A DNA stretch of 64,000 nt from Roseomonas sp. GC11 (GCF_024437745.1 NZ_JANFNY010000007.1:1-64000); one strand, 5' to 3'; shown: positions 40,937 through 50,378, counted from the first letter of the stretch. Program-made: numbers and translations. The notes: generated by a model not told the origin, from the sequence alone.

Positions 40937-42160
40937 TTAAAGAATTATACGCCCGGCGGCGATCATCGCGCTATCGGCCTGTGGCACATGCACCACCCCG
41001 CACTGGACATCGCGCCAATGCCGTTCCAGCGGATTGTGCCGCGACAGGGCATGGTTGCTGGCAAGGCCATTGGCCAGCCGGACCGCGTCCACCGCCTGCC
41101 GCGTCAGCACCACCTTCAGCAGTCCGGCCTCGGTCGAGGAGGGCGCGTTTCCGGCATCCGTCTCGGCCGCGAGGCCGGCGAGGAGGCGCCCATTGACGGT
41201 GAGCAGCGTCGTGATCTCGCCCACGGCCTCCTGCACGCGTGGCAGGCTGGCCAGGGGCTGGCCCAGATTGGCCGGCACCCGCCCGCGCAGGAAGCCCAGC
41301 AGCCAGTCCCGCGCCGCCACGGCCACCCCGGTATAGAGCGCGCCCAGCAGCGCGGCATTCCAGGCCGCCTGGATGTCATCCCGTGGCGGCGGGCCTTCCC
41401 CGGCCGGCTGCAACTGCCCCGCCTGCTCCTCCGGCACGAAGACATCCTCCAGCACCACGTCATGGCTGCCCGAGGCGCGCAGGCCCAGATGGTCCCAGCT
41501 CTCGACGATGCGCAGGCCCGGGCTGCCGGCGCGGATGAGGAAATTGCCCAGGCGGGGCTTCAGTTCATCCGTGCGGCAGAAGGTCTCGAACCAGGTGAGG
41601 CCGGGCGCGCCGGTGGAATAGATCTTGCGGCCCGAGACGCGCCAGCCACCGGGCACGCGGCGGGCCGTGGTGGCCGGCAGGCCGCCCCGGGTCGGGCTGC
41701 CCAGCTCCGGTTCCACGCGGATGGCATTGACCAGGGCGCCCTCCTGCACGGCCTCGCGCCCGAGGCGCTCACGCAGGGGGGCCGCATAGCCCTGGCCGCG
41801 CGCAAGCGCCGCCTGCTTCGTGCATTGCATGGCCAGCACCAGGGCCGTGGAGGCACAGCCCTGGGCCACCAGCCCCACCGCCTCGGCCGAGGCCGCCAGC
41901 CCCCCGCCCTGGCCGCCCAGCGCCACCGGCACGGTGAGCGAGAGCAGCCCGGCCTGCCGCAGCAGATCGAGCGCATCAAAGGGAAAGCTGCCATCACGGT
42001 CATGCCGTGCCCCGGCCTCGCGCAGCTGCGGCAGCAGGGTTGGCCAATCCGGCCTGGGACGCCCGGCGGGCGCGGCGGGAAGAGGCGCGAGGGCGGCCTG
42101 TGCGAGGGTCATCCGGCGGGCTCCGTCGTCAGGAGAAAGGGAGGGGGCCGCGTGGGTCAT
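40937..42160 (-). CDS. Acyl-CoA dehydrogenase-like flavoprotein, SfnB/DszC type
   Basis: A 407-residue protein of the acyl-CoA dehydrogenase fold, near the DszC/SfnB flavin monooxygenase branch. It has LTVPVALGGQGGG, a GRKIYSTGAPGLTWF strand in the middle domain and the GLRASGSHDVVLEDVFVP segment typical of acyl-CoA dehydrogenase-like proteins. SfnB-type members are linked with organosulfur (sulfone, sulfonate) use, which fits the operon. The ATG overlaps the preceding stop (ATGA). It is last of eight genes. Confidence 0.82.
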   Translation of the reverse strand: MTHAAPSLSPDDGARRMTLAQAALAPLPAAPAGRPRPDWPTLLPQLREAGARHDRDGSFPFDALDLLRQAGLLSLTVPVALGGQGGGLAASAEAVGLVAQGCASTALVLAMQCTKQAALARGQGYAAPLRERLGREAVQEGALVNAIRVEPELGSPTRGGLPATTARRVPGGWRVSGRKIYSTGAPGLTWFETFCRTDELKPRLGNFLIRAGSPGLRIVESWDHLGLRASGSHDVVLEDVFVPEEQAGQLQPAGEGPPPRDDIQAAWNAALLGALYTGVAVAARDWLLGFLRGRVPANLGQPLASLPRVQEAVGEITTLLTVNGRLLAGLAAETDAGNAPSSTEAGLLKVVLTRQAVDAVRLANGLASNHALSRHNPLERHWRDVQCGVVHVPQADSAMIAAGRIIL

Positions 42161-43743
42161 GCCGGGCGGATCTGCCAGAACAGCGCGAAGCCATGCGGCG
42201 GCGCCGTCAGCCCCTTCCATGCGGTGCGGGTGAGCAACTGGCCGAGCGGGAGATAGGGCACATCCTCGAAGGCCTGGCGCTGCATCTCGGCGGCGATGCG
42301 GATGCGCTCACCCTGGTCGGACTGCTCCATCCAGGCGGCCCGCAGGGCTTCCAGTTTCTCGCTGCTCGGCCAGCCGCGCGGCCCGGCCCGGCCATTGGCG
42401 CGCAGTGAGCTGTGGACCGCCGGGTCCAGCTGGTCCATGCCGGCCCAATAGGTGCTGAAGACGCTCCAGCCACCCTGCTCCACCGGCTCCATCTTGGTCA
42501 GGCGGGAGAGGGTCGAGCCCCAGTCGAGCGACTGGTAATCCACCTGGATGCCGAGGCGCTGCAGGAGGTCGGCCGCGACATCGCCCAGCGCCTTCAGCGT
42601 CGGGAAGTCCGAGGGTGCCAGCAGCACGGCCTTCTCGCCCCTGTAGCCGGAGGCGGCGACGTCACGCCGCGCGCGCTCCAGGTCGCGCGGGGCGGTCAGC
42701 GCCTCCAGCCCGGCGGTGCTGGCCATCGGGGTGTCCGGGCAGAAGAAGCCCACGCCATCGCGCCAGCCATCCGCAACTTCACCGGCCACGGCCTGCATGA
42801 AATCCGCCTGCCGCAGCGCCGGCAGCAGGGCGCGGCGCAGCGCCGGGTTGTTGAAGGGCGGATGCAGATGGTTCAGCCGCATGGTGCCGATATAGCCGGT
42901 CGGGTCCGGCACGGCGGTGCGGATGGCGCGGTCCCTGGCCAGGGCCGGCAACAGATCGAAGGGCGGCGCTTCCCACCAATCCACCTCGCCGGCGCGCAGG
43001 GCGGCGGCGGCGGTGGAAGGGTCGGGCAGGACGTGCCATTCCACGCGCTCGAAGAAAACTTCCTTTGGCCCGGCGGTGAAGCTTGGCGTGCCGGCGCGCG
43101 GCACATAATCGGGGTTGCGGGCGTAGACGACGCGGGCACCGGCCAGCCGTTCCTCCGCCACGAAGCGGAAGGGGCCGCTGCCCACCATCTCGCGGATCTG
43201 CGTGTTGGGGTCGGTCTGCGCCAGACGCTCCGGCATCATGACGCAGACCGGCGAGCCGGGCTTGCCCAGCGCATAGGTGAGCAGCGGAAAAGGCTTTTTC
43301 AGGCGGAAGCGGAGGGTGCGGTCATCGGGCGCCGACAATTCGTCAATGGCGGCGAGCAAGGATTGCCCCAGCCCGTCCCTTGCCGCCCAGCGGCGGATGG
43401 AGGCGGTGCAGTCCCGCGCCAGGACCTTTTCCCCGTCATGCCAGCGCAGGCCCTCGCGCAGGGTCAGCGTCCAGGTCAGGCCATCCGGCTCGACGACATG
43501 GCCTTCCACCATCTGCGGCTGGATCCGGTACTGCGCATCCATGCCATAGAGGGTATCGAAAACCATCAAGCCGTGATTGCGCGTGACATAGGCGCTGGTC
43601 CACACCGGATCGAGGATGGCGAGGTCTGATTGCGGCACGAAGCGCAGCACGCGCTTGCCCTGCGCCTGGGCCAGGCGCGGGGATGACAGGGCGGCGGAAC
43701 TGCCCAGCGCGGCGGAAAGCAGAGTACGACGATGCAGGCTCAT
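42157..43743 (-). CDS. ABC transporter substrate-binding protein, SBP_bac_5 type
   Basis: A 528-residue periplasmic binding protein with leader HRRTLLSAALGSSAAL ending near AQAQ, the LREGLRWHDGEKV motif and GSGPFRF turn. It is very similar to the orphan protein at 29269-30849 (shared RFVPQSDL/NL, DPVWT and RLNHLHPPFNN). No cognate permease or ATPase is adjacent, but the operon also encodes SsuABC. It overlaps the aminotransferase stop by 4 bp and so shares its regulation. Confidence 0.88.
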   Translation of the reverse strand: MSLHRRTLLSAALGSSAALSSPRLAQAQGKRVLRFVPQSDLAILDPVWTSAYVTRNHGLMVFDTLYGMDAQYRIQPQMVEGHVVEPDGLTWTLTLREGLRWHDGEKVLARDCTASIRRWAARDGLGQSLLAAIDELSAPDDRTLRFRLKKPFPLLTYALGKPGSPVCVMMPERLAQTDPNTQIREMVGSGPFRFVAEERLAGARVVYARNPDYVPRAGTPSFTAGPKEVFFERVEWHVLPDPSTAAAALRAGEVDWWEAPPFDLLPALARDRAIRTAVPDPTGYIGTMRLNHLHPPFNNPALRRALLPALRQADFMQAVAGEVADGWRDGVGFFCPDTPMASTAGLEALTAPRDLERARRDVAASGYRGEKAVLLAPSDFPTLKALGDVAADLLQRLGIQVDYQSLDWGSTLSRLTKMEPVEQGGWSVFSTYWAGMDQLDPAVHSSLRANGRAGPRGWPSSEKLEALRAAWMEQSDQGERIRIAAEMQRQAFEDVPYLPLGQLLTRTAWKGLTAPPHGFALFWQIRPA

Positions 43744-45152
43744 GCCACCTGTTCCTCCGCAAGCGTGAACAAGCCCTCGCGCGCCAGGGCTGCCGCCACA
43801 TCGTCCAGCGCGGCGCGCAGGCCCGCGAGCAATTCCTGGATCTCGGCCGGCTGGATGATGAGGGGCGGACAGACGGCGATGGCATCACCGCGCAGGCCGC
43901 GCAGAATGAGCCCGCGCTCCAGCGCCGCCTGCTGCACGCGCGCGCCAATGCCGAGTTCGGCCGGGAAATGCCGCCGGCTTTCCTTGTCGGCGACGATTTC
44001 GACGGCGCCGATCAGCCCGATGCCACGCGCCTGCCCCACCAGCGGATGCCCCACCAGATCGCGCAGGCCCTGTTGCAGCAAGGGCGCGACCGCCCGCACA
44101 TGGCCGATGATGTCGCGTTCCTGGTAGATCCGCAGCGTCTCCAGCGCGACCGCGGCACAGACGGGATGCGCGGCGTAGGTGACGCCATGGGCGAAGACGC
44201 CGAGCTTCTCGCTCTCCGCCAGAAGGGCCTGATGGATCTCCTCCGAGACCAGCACGGCGGAGATCGGCAGGAAGGAGGCGGAAAGGGCCTTGGCCACCGT
44301 CAGCAGATCCGGCTTCAGGCCGAAGGTCTCGCAGGCGAAGAGGCGGCCGGTGCGGCCGAAGCCGCAGATCACCTCATCGACGATGAACAGGATATCGTGC
44401 CGGCGCAGCACGGCCTGGATGGCGGTGAAATAGCCCTCCGGCGGCACGAAGACGCCGCCGCCGCCGGTGACCGGCTCGGCGATGAAGGCGGCGATGGTCT
44501 CCGGCCCCTCTCGCAGGATCAGTTCTTCGAGTTCCCGCGCGCGGCGGGCGACGAAATCGGCCTCGCTCTCGCCGGGCGCGGCATCATGCCAGTGGCTGGC
44601 GCTGCCGGTATGCAGGAAGCCAGGCAGGGGCAGGCCGAAATCCTGGTGGTTGGCGGCCTGCCCTGTGGCGCTGGCGGCGGCGATGGTGACTCCATGATAG
44701 CCGCGCTGCCGCCCGATGATCTTGCGCTTCTCCGGCTTGCCCCGCGCATGGTTGTAATGCCAGGCGAGCTTGATCGCCGCGTCATTGGCCTCGGAGCCGG
44801 AATTGCTGAACAGCACGCGCGACAGGCCCGGCGGGGCAAGAGCCAGCAGCGTCTCCGCCAACTCGATCGCAGGCCCATGCGAGCGGCCGTTGAAGATGTG
44901 GTAGAAGGGCAATTCCTCCATCTGGCGTGTCGCCGCCCGGACGAGGCGTGGCTCGTCGAAGCCCAGCGCGGCGGACCAGAGGCCGGCCATGCCCTCCAGA
45001 TACCAGCGGCCCTGCTCGTCCTGGACACGCACACCCTTGCCGCGGCGTATCACCAACGGCCCGGCCTCGGCATGGCGGCGGAGGTTGGTGTAGGGATGGA
45101 TCAGGCTTGCCGTATCGCGTGCGGCCCAGGAATTGCGCGGCGTGCCGCTCAT
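43740..45152 (-). CDS. Class III (omega) aminotransferase, PLP-dependent
   Basis: A 470-residue aminotransferase of the class III family (taurine, beta-alanine, putrescine:pyruvate type). It has FSNSGSEANDAAIKLAWHY, the FIVDEVICGFGRTG motif with the PLP-ring Asp, and the Schiff-base lysine in LTVAKALSASFLP. Such enzymes move an omega-amino group to pyruvate or 2-oxoglutarate. It overlaps the HDAC-like gene upstream and a binding-protein gene downstream by 4 bp each. The operon context suggests deamination of an aminosulfonate or a polyamine. Confidence 0.88.
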   Translation of the reverse strand: MSGTPRNSWAARDTASLIHPYTNLRRHAEAGPLVIRRGKGVRVQDEQGRWYLEGMAGLWSAALGFDEPRLVRAATRQMEELPFYHIFNGRSHGPAIELAETLLALAPPGLSRVLFSNSGSEANDAAIKLAWHYNHARGKPEKRKIIGRQRGYHGVTIAAASATGQAANHQDFGLPLPGFLHTGSASHWHDAAPGESEADFVARRARELEELILREGPETIAAFIAEPVTGGGGVFVPPEGYFTAIQAVLRRHDILFIVDEVICGFGRTGRLFACETFGLKPDLLTVAKALSASFLPISAVLVSEEIHQALLAESEKLGVFAHGVTYAAHPVCAAVALETLRIYQERDIIGHVRAVAPLLQQGLRDLVGHPLVGQARGIGLIGAVEIVADKESRRHFPAELGIGARVQQAALERGLILRGLRGDAIAVCPPLIIQPAEIQELLAGLRAALDDVAAALAREGLFTLAEEQVA

Positions 45153-46240
45153 GCCGGTGTCTCCGTCAGCTGCGGTCGCGTGGCGATTCCGCGCGCGGCC
45201 AGGAATCCATCGAGGAAGGCGGCAAGATTGTCCTCCAGCCGCGTGATCAGGTAGCCGCCCTCCTGCACCAGCAGGATGGGGGTGCCGAATTGCCCGATCC
45301 GCCGCCCGGCCTCGCGGAAGCCATCGGCCTGGACAGCGAGGTTGGCGCTCGGGTCACCTTCCTGCGCATCGAAGCCGAGGGAGACGACCAGTGCCTCCAC
45401 GGCCTGCCGCCGCAAAGCGGAGAGTGCCCTTTCCACCGCGGCAACCCATCCGGCACTGCCCGTGCCCGGCGGCAGCGGCAGGTTCAGCGTGGCGCCGAGG
45501 CCACGGCCCTGGCCGGTTTCATCGGCATAGCCGGCGAAGAAGGGGTAGAGCCCGGCTGGATCTCCATGGACCGAGGCGAAGGCAACATCCTCGCGCTCGT
45601 AGAAGATGGCCTGCGTTCCGTTGCCGTGATGGACATCGATATCGAGGATGCCAACCTTGTTGATGCCGCCCGCGCGCAGTGTCTCCGCGGCGATGGCGGC
45701 GTTGTTGAGGAAGCAGAAGCCGCCGGCGAGGTCGGCATAGGCATGGTGTCCGGGTGGGCGCGTCAGGACATAGGCCTGCGCATCACCCGCCAGCAGGCAC
45801 CGCGCGCCTGCCTCAGCCGCCCGGGCGGAAGCCAGGATGGCGCCCCAACTGCCTTCCAGCAGCGGCGCGCCATTGCCGCCGAGATACCAGCCGGCAAGGC
45901 CGACAATATCGCTGGGGCGCCGGTTCAGCGGTCGCACGGCGAAGGCGCTGGGGCGCACGGCCAGATCCGCCTCGCGCCCCGGCCTGCTGCGCCAGGCGGC
46001 GAAGCCGCCTTCCAGGAAGCCGAGATAGCCCGCCTCATGCACCTTTGCGATGACGCCAAGGCTTTCCTGGCCGCTCGCCCAGGCTTGGTTTTCCTCCACC
46101 GGGAGGCCTGCCGCCTGCACGGCCCGCAGCAGAGCCGCGATACGCGCGGGGGTTTCGAAATAGGGCCGCGCGCCGGCACCGCTGCCGATCACGGGGTCCG
46201 GGTCATGCGCGGCATGACCCGGGGGCAGGAGGACGCGCAT
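45149..46240 (-). CDS. Histone deacetylase-like / acetylpolyamine amidohydrolase
   Basis: A 363-residue zinc amidohydrolase of the class II HDAC/acetylpolyamine amidohydrolase family. It has LTRPPGHHAYAD with the catalytic His pair, LDIDVHHGNGTQ with two zinc ligands and SLGFDAQEGDP with the third. It removes acetyl or similar groups from amines. The ATG at 46240 leads straight into the family fold. The gene overlaps the aminotransferase start, which suggests that the freed amine is then transaminated. Confidence 0.87.
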   Translation of the reverse strand: MRVLLPPGHAAHDPDPVIGSGAGARPYFETPARIAALLRAVQAAGLPVEENQAWASGQESLGVIAKVHEAGYLGFLEGGFAAWRSRPGREADLAVRPSAFAVRPLNRRPSDIVGLAGWYLGGNGAPLLEGSWGAILASARAAEAGARCLLAGDAQAYVLTRPPGHHAYADLAGGFCFLNNAAIAAETLRAGGINKVGILDIDVHHGNGTQAIFYEREDVAFASVHGDPAGLYPFFAGYADETGQGRGLGATLNLPLPPGTGSAGWVAAVERALSALRRQAVEALVVSLGFDAQEGDPSANLAVQADGFREAGRRIGQFGTPILLVQEGGYLITRLEDNLAAFLDGFLAARGIATRPQLTETPA

Positions 46241-46250
46241 GGCCGCCCCG

Positions 46251-47387
46251 TCACTCCGCCGCGACGGCCTGGGCGGTGCTGCGCTCGCGCTCCGCCACCA
46301 GGGCGCGGAAGCGGGGCAGCAATTCACGCCCGTACTGGATGGCATCGACCAGCGGATCGAAGCCGCGGATCAGGAAGGTGGTGATGCCAAGATCATAGTA
46401 GTCGAGCAGAGCTTCCGCCACCTGGTCCGGCGTGCCGACCAGCGCGGTGGAATTGCCGGAAGCACCGGTCAGCGCGGCAATCTCCGTCCACAGCCGCTTG
46501 TCGAGGCGCTTGCCCTGGGCAGCGGCGGCGAGGAGGCGGCGGGAGCCCTCATTCGGCGGCGGCGGCGCGGCGCCGGCGGCATCATGCTGCCGGGCATTGT
46601 GCGGGGAACGGCCGCTGCCGCCGCTCTCGCGCAGGGCACGGGCGCGGCGCAGGATCTCCTCCGCCTTGGCCCAGGCGGCTTCCTCGGTCTCGGCGAGGAT
46701 GGGGCGCAGCGAGAGGCTGAAGCGTGGGTTGCGGCCATGCGGGGCGGCGGCGGCCCGCACGCGGTTCAGCAGGTCGCGCGTCTGCTCCAGCGTCTCGCCC
46801 CACAGCGCATAGACATCGGCATGCTTACCAGCCACCGGCAGCGCCGCCTCGGACGCGCCACCGAAGAAGACGGGGATGCCTTCGGCCCGGTAGGGCTTCA
46901 CATCGCCGAAGCCGCCCAGAACCTTGTAGTAGCGGCCTTCATAGTCGAAGGGATTCTGCGAGGTCCATTCCTGGCGGAGGATGTCGATATACTCGCTGGC
47001 GCGGGCATAGCGCTCATCCTTCGTGAGATGGTCGCCATCCTGGGCCAGTTCCTTGTCGTTGCCACCGGTGATGATGTGCACGGCGGCGCGCCCGCGCGCG
47101 AACTGGTCCAGCGTGGCGAGCTGCCGTGCCGCCAGGGTGGGCGCGGTGAAGCCGGGGCGATGCGCGATCATCAGCCCCAGGCGGTCCGTCACATGCGCGA
47201 TGTGCTGGCCGATCAGGATGCTTTCGGCCGAGTTGGAGTGGAAGGCGACCAGCACGCGATCGAAGCCGACATGCTCATGCGCCTTGGCCACGGCCTCGAT
47301 ATACGGCACGTCCACGGCCGGGCCGCTGCGCCGCATGGTCTCGGAGGAATTGAAGTGGCCGACATAGCCAATGAATTCGACGCTCAT
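46251..47387 (-). CDS. SsuD-type LLM flavin-dependent monooxygenase
   Basis: A 378-residue luciferase-family enzyme of the alkanesulfonate monooxygenase type: HVGFDRVLVAFHSNSAESI, then HITDRLGLMIAHRPG-like and ITGGNDKELAQDGD, matching SsuD. Such enzymes use FMNH2 to release sulfite from sulfonates. Residues about 255-275 form a variable, Pro-rich insertion. No SsuE flavin reductase is in the operon. It lies 110 bp after the SsuA-like binding protein gene. Confidence 0.85.
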   Translation of the reverse strand: MSVEFIGYVGHFNSSETMRRSGPAVDVPYIEAVAKAHEHVGFDRVLVAFHSNSAESILIGQHIAHVTDRLGLMIAHRPGFTAPTLAARQLATLDQFARGRAAVHIITGGNDKELAQDGDHLTKDERYARASEYIDILRQEWTSQNPFDYEGRYYKVLGGFGDVKPYRAEGIPVFFGGASEAALPVAGKHADVYALWGETLEQTRDLLNRVRAAAAPHGRNPRFSLSLRPILAETEEAAWAKAEEILRRARALRESGGSGRSPHNARQHDAAGAAPPPPNEGSRRLLAAAAQGKRLDKRLWTEIAALTGASGNSTALVGTPDQVAEALLDYYDLGITTFLIRGFDPLVDAIQYGRELLPRFRALVAERERSTAQAVAAE

Positions 47388-47497
47388 GGCGATTCTCCCG
47401 AAGGGTAGGTCTGGCAGGTTGGGGAAGGGCGGCCCGGCTCCGTCCTCCCGCGGGAAGCAGGCAGGCCTGGGCAGCGGTGCTGTCCAGGCGCAAGGGC

Positions 47498-48484
47498 TCA
47501 GAGCCGCGCGAGATGGTCCCTGACACGCACAGGTTCCGGCAGGACGCGGCGCTGGGACAGCCAGTCCGCCGCGCGTTGCAGTTCCGCCTGGAAATCCGTG
47601 TCATCGATGCGGCGGATGACGTAGCGGCGGCGGCGCTCGATGAAGGCATCCCGGATCGCGTCGCTATAGGCGCCCTGGCGCTGCGCCAGGGTTTCCGCCT
47701 CGCGCGGGTTCTCGCTGGCCCAGGCGGCCTCGGCCGCATAGGCCGCGTTCACGGCGCGCACGATCTCGGTGTTCTGCTCGGCAAAGCGGCGCGTCACGAG
47801 ATAGGAGCTGAAGTCGATCTGGAAACCGAGGTCACGCCCCTCGACGAAGATATCGTGCGCGCCGTATTCGCTGCGGGCGATATCCACACCCGGGCTCCAC
47901 ATCGACCACGCATCGACCTTACCGGCGGCGAAGGCTGGCGCTGCCTCGGGCGGGTTGAGATAGACGACGCGGACATCGTTGCGGCTGAGACCATGCTTTT
48001 CCAGCGCGGCGATCAGCAGGAATTCGCCGAGGCCTGAGCGGTTGACGGCCACACTCCGCCCCTTCAGCCCTGGAATGCCGGTGATGCCCGAGTCCCGCCG
48101 GGCGATGATGGCGGTGGTGCGCGGCTCGACCACGGCGAATTGCGTGAAGACCAGCGGCGATCCGGCGATGATCGAGGCCAGGGCGGGCGTCGTGCTGCCG
48201 CCGAAGCTGAAATCCGCGCTGCCGCCGACCACCGCCTGGATCGAGGGGGCATGGGCGGGGAAGGGGCCGATCCATTCTACCTTGATGCCATCGCGGGCCA
48301 GCAGGCGCGCGAATTCACCGCGTTCCTTGGCCAGCAGCGGCAGGCCGCCGAAGCCCCAGCCGAGGCGGACGGTATCCGTGGTGCGGCGACCCTGCGCCAG
48401 GGCCGCGTGGCCGGCCAGGGTGCCGGCTGCGGCGAGGCCCGTGCCCAGCACCGCGCGGCGGGAGAGGAAGGGGAGAGACAGCAT
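47498..48484 (-). CDS. Sulfonate-type ABC substrate-binding protein (SsuA-like)
   Basis: A 328-residue periplasmic binding protein: leader LSRRAVLGTGLAAAGTL ending at AALAQ, mature part with RLGWGFGGLPLLAKERG, GGSADFSFGG and VDAWSMWSPGVDI, all typical of SsuA/TauA. I chose ATG 48484. An in-frame TTG at 48499 overlapping the ATPase stop (TTGA) is an alternative that would couple translation. It supplies substrate to the SsuB/SsuC pair encoded just before it. Confidence 0.87.
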   Translation of the reverse strand: MLSLPFLSRRAVLGTGLAAAGTLAGHAALAQGRRTTDTVRLGWGFGGLPLLAKERGEFARLLARDGIKVEWIGPFPAHAPSIQAVVGGSADFSFGGSTTPALASIIAGSPLVFTQFAVVEPRTTAIIARRDSGITGIPGLKGRSVAVNRSGLGEFLLIAALEKHGLSRNDVRVVYLNPPEAAPAFAAGKVDAWSMWSPGVDIARSEYGAHDIFVEGRDLGFQIDFSSYLVTRRFAEQNTEIVRAVNAAYAAEAAWASENPREAETLAQRQGAYSDAIRDAFIERRRRYVIRRIDDTDFQAELQRAADWLSQRRVLPEPVRVRDHLARL

Positions 48485-48495
48485 GGGTTTTCCGC

Positions 48496-49206
48496 TCAAT
48501 CGGCCGTGGCCCGCAGGCCGAGCGCCGCCAGAAGATCGCGCCGCAGGGCGGCGGCTTCCGGATGCGCGCGGTCGCGGCGCGTGGCCTCGGGTGGGATATG
48601 GGTTCCGGCGATGGCGCCATCGCGCATCACCAGGATGCGGTCCGCCAGCGCGATCGCCTCATCGACATCATGCGTGACCAGCAGCACGCCAGGGCGGTGC
48701 CGCGCGACAAGATCGCGCACCAGGTCATGCATGCGCAGGCGTGTCAGCGCATCGAGCGCGGCAAAGGGTTCGTCGAGCAGCAGCAGGGCCGGTTCCTCGA
48801 CGAGCGCGCGCGCCAGTGCCACGCGCTGGGCCTGGCCGCCCGAGAGGTTGCGCGGCCAGTCCTCCAGCCGGTCCCCCAGGCCGACTTCGGCGAGGGCCCG
48901 CGCGGCACGGTCGCGGGCATCGTGGCCGGACAGGCCGAGCGCGACATTGCGCCACAGCGTGTCCCAGGGCAGCAGGCGGTGTTCCTGGAAGACGATGGCG
49001 GGGCGCCCGGCCGTCTCGATCCGCCCGCCCTGGGGTGAGTCCAGCCCGGCCAGTGCGCGCAGCAGCGTGGTCTTGCCGCAGCCGCTTTCCCCGAGCAGCG
49101 CGACGAATTCGCCCCGCGCGATGGTGAGGTTGAGGCCATCGATGATCACGCGCGGGCCATAGGCGCGGCGCAGTTCCTGTACGCGGGCGGCGGGGAGGCT
49201 GGCCAT
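48496..49206 (-). CDS. ssuB: Sulfonate-type ABC transporter ATPase (SsuB-like)
   Basis: A 236-residue ATPase. Walker A is GESGCGKT at residues 39-46, with the LSGGQAQRV signature, LLLDEPF Walker B and VTHDVDEA switch. Length and the C-terminal EAAALRRDLLAAL tail fit SsuB. The ATG overlaps the last base of the permease stop (TGATG). Confidence 0.9.
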   Translation of the reverse strand: MASLPAARVQELRRAYGPRVIIDGLNLTIARGEFVALLGESGCGKTTLLRALAGLDSPQGGRIETAGRPAIVFQEHRLLPWDTLWRNVALGLSGHDARDRAARALAEVGLGDRLEDWPRNLSGGQAQRVALARALVEEPALLLLDEPFAALDALTRLRMHDLVRDLVARHRPGVLLVTHDVDEAIALADRILVMRDGAIAGTHIPPEATRRDRAHPEAAALRRDLLAALGLRATAD

Positions 49207-50057
49207 CAGCGTGCCCCCCGGCGGGCATAATTCGGATGCCAGGCCAGCAGGCGCCGCTCCAGCAGTCGCGCCACCCCATCGGCCAGGACGCCGATCAGCG
49301 CGTAGATGACAATGGCGAGGACGATGACATCGGTGCGCAGGAACTCCCGCGCATCCATGGCCAGGAAGCCGATTCCTGAGGTGGCGGCGATGGTCTCGGC
49401 TACCACCAGCGCCAGCCATGCCGAGGCGAGTGCATAGCGCACGCCGGCGAGCAGCGATGGCATGGCGCCGGGCAGGATGATCCGGCGGATCAGCTGCCCC
49501 CGGCTGAGGCCGCGCACGCGCCCCATCTCCAGCAGTTTCGGATCCACCTGCCGGATGCCGAGCACGGTGTTGATGTAGATGGGGAAGAGCACGCCGAGCG
49601 AGACCAGGAAGATTTTCGCTTCCTCGCCGACGCCGAACCAGACGATGACGAGCTGCAGAACGGCGAGGAAGGGCACCGCGCGGATCATCTGCACCGGGCG
49701 GTCCAGCAGCGCCTCGGCGAGGCGGGAGAAGCCCACCGCCAGGCCCAGCAGGAAGCCGATGCTGCCACCAATAGCGAAGCCTGAGGCGGCGCGCAGCAGG
49801 CTCACGCCCATATCCGGGATCAGCTGGCCATTGCCGATCAGGCGTATGGCTGTTGTGGCGACCTTGCTGGGTGCGGGCAGGAGATGCGGTGGGATCTCGC
49901 CGAAGCGTGCCGCGCCTTCCCACAGCAGCAGCAGCGCCACGGGTGCCAGCCAGGAGAGCAGATGCAGGCCCAGCCCGCCCCAATCGCCTGCCGTGTTGTG
50001 CTGGCCAGGGCGGGTGCCGCGGGAGGCGGGCGACTGGCCAGCCGTCGTGGCGCTCAT
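49206..50057 (-). CDS. ssuC: Sulfonate-type ABC transporter permease (SsuC-like)
   Basis: A 283-residue permease with a first membrane segment LLSWLAPVALLLLWEGAARF and the EAA loop MGRVRGLSRGQLIRRIILPGA. AAAGGAA lies 6 nt before the ATG at 50057; an upstream in-frame start would sit in the AT-rich promoter. It is the first gene of the eight-gene minus-strand operon. Confidence 0.9.
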   Translation of the reverse strand: MSATTAGQSPASRGTRPGQHNTAGDWGGLGLHLLSWLAPVALLLLWEGAARFGEIPPHLLPAPSKVATTAIRLIGNGQLIPDMGVSLLRAASGFAIGGSIGFLLGLAVGFSRLAEALLDRPVQMIRAVPFLAVLQLVIVWFGVGEEAKIFLVSLGVLFPIYINTVLGIRQVDPKLLEMGRVRGLSRGQLIRRIILPGAMPSLLAGVRYALASAWLALVVAETIAATSGIGFLAMDAREFLRTDVIVLAIVIYALIGVLADGVARLLERRLLAWHPNYARRGAR

Positions 50058-50378
50058 GCGCGTTCCTTTCGGAAATCTATTATATATTCGTTTTAAATCG
50101 TGTAATTCGAATTGCAACGTAAAAATTTCTCTTTCCTGTTCGATCTGCGGAGCGTCCAGGCCGGGCAGGATGATCGCGGATTGGCGCCATGAACCGAAAA
50201 TCCCTTTTGCAGAAAAGAATCATATTCAACTCTCGCAGGAAGCTCTGGCGCGATGTTACGTGTTTTTATAGCTTTATAAAAACGTGAAATATGGCAGGAG
50301 CCTTGGCATGCCTCACTCCGCACCGGATGACCCCTTTCTTCTCCCCCGCCCTGTTCTTTTTCCCCGCCTGGTGTGGCG
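50058..50378. promoter_or_regulatory. AT-rich divergent promoter region with two palindromes
   Basis: The gap between the Ssu operon and the flavoprotein gene is strikingly AT-rich for this genome. It holds the palindrome AATTCGAATT at 50104-50113, 47 bp before the SsuC start. It also holds a 9-bp inverted repeat GTTTTTATA (50262-50270) with TATAAAAAC (50275-50283), spacer GCTT, about 95 bp before the flavoprotein start. Both are candidate operators. I see no gene here. Confidence 0.55.

Noticed and set aside
48496-49983. 495-codon version of the SsuB-type ATPase
   Set aside because: Residues before the ATG at 49206 are an out-of-frame shadow of the SsuC gene; the TGATG junction supports the short form.
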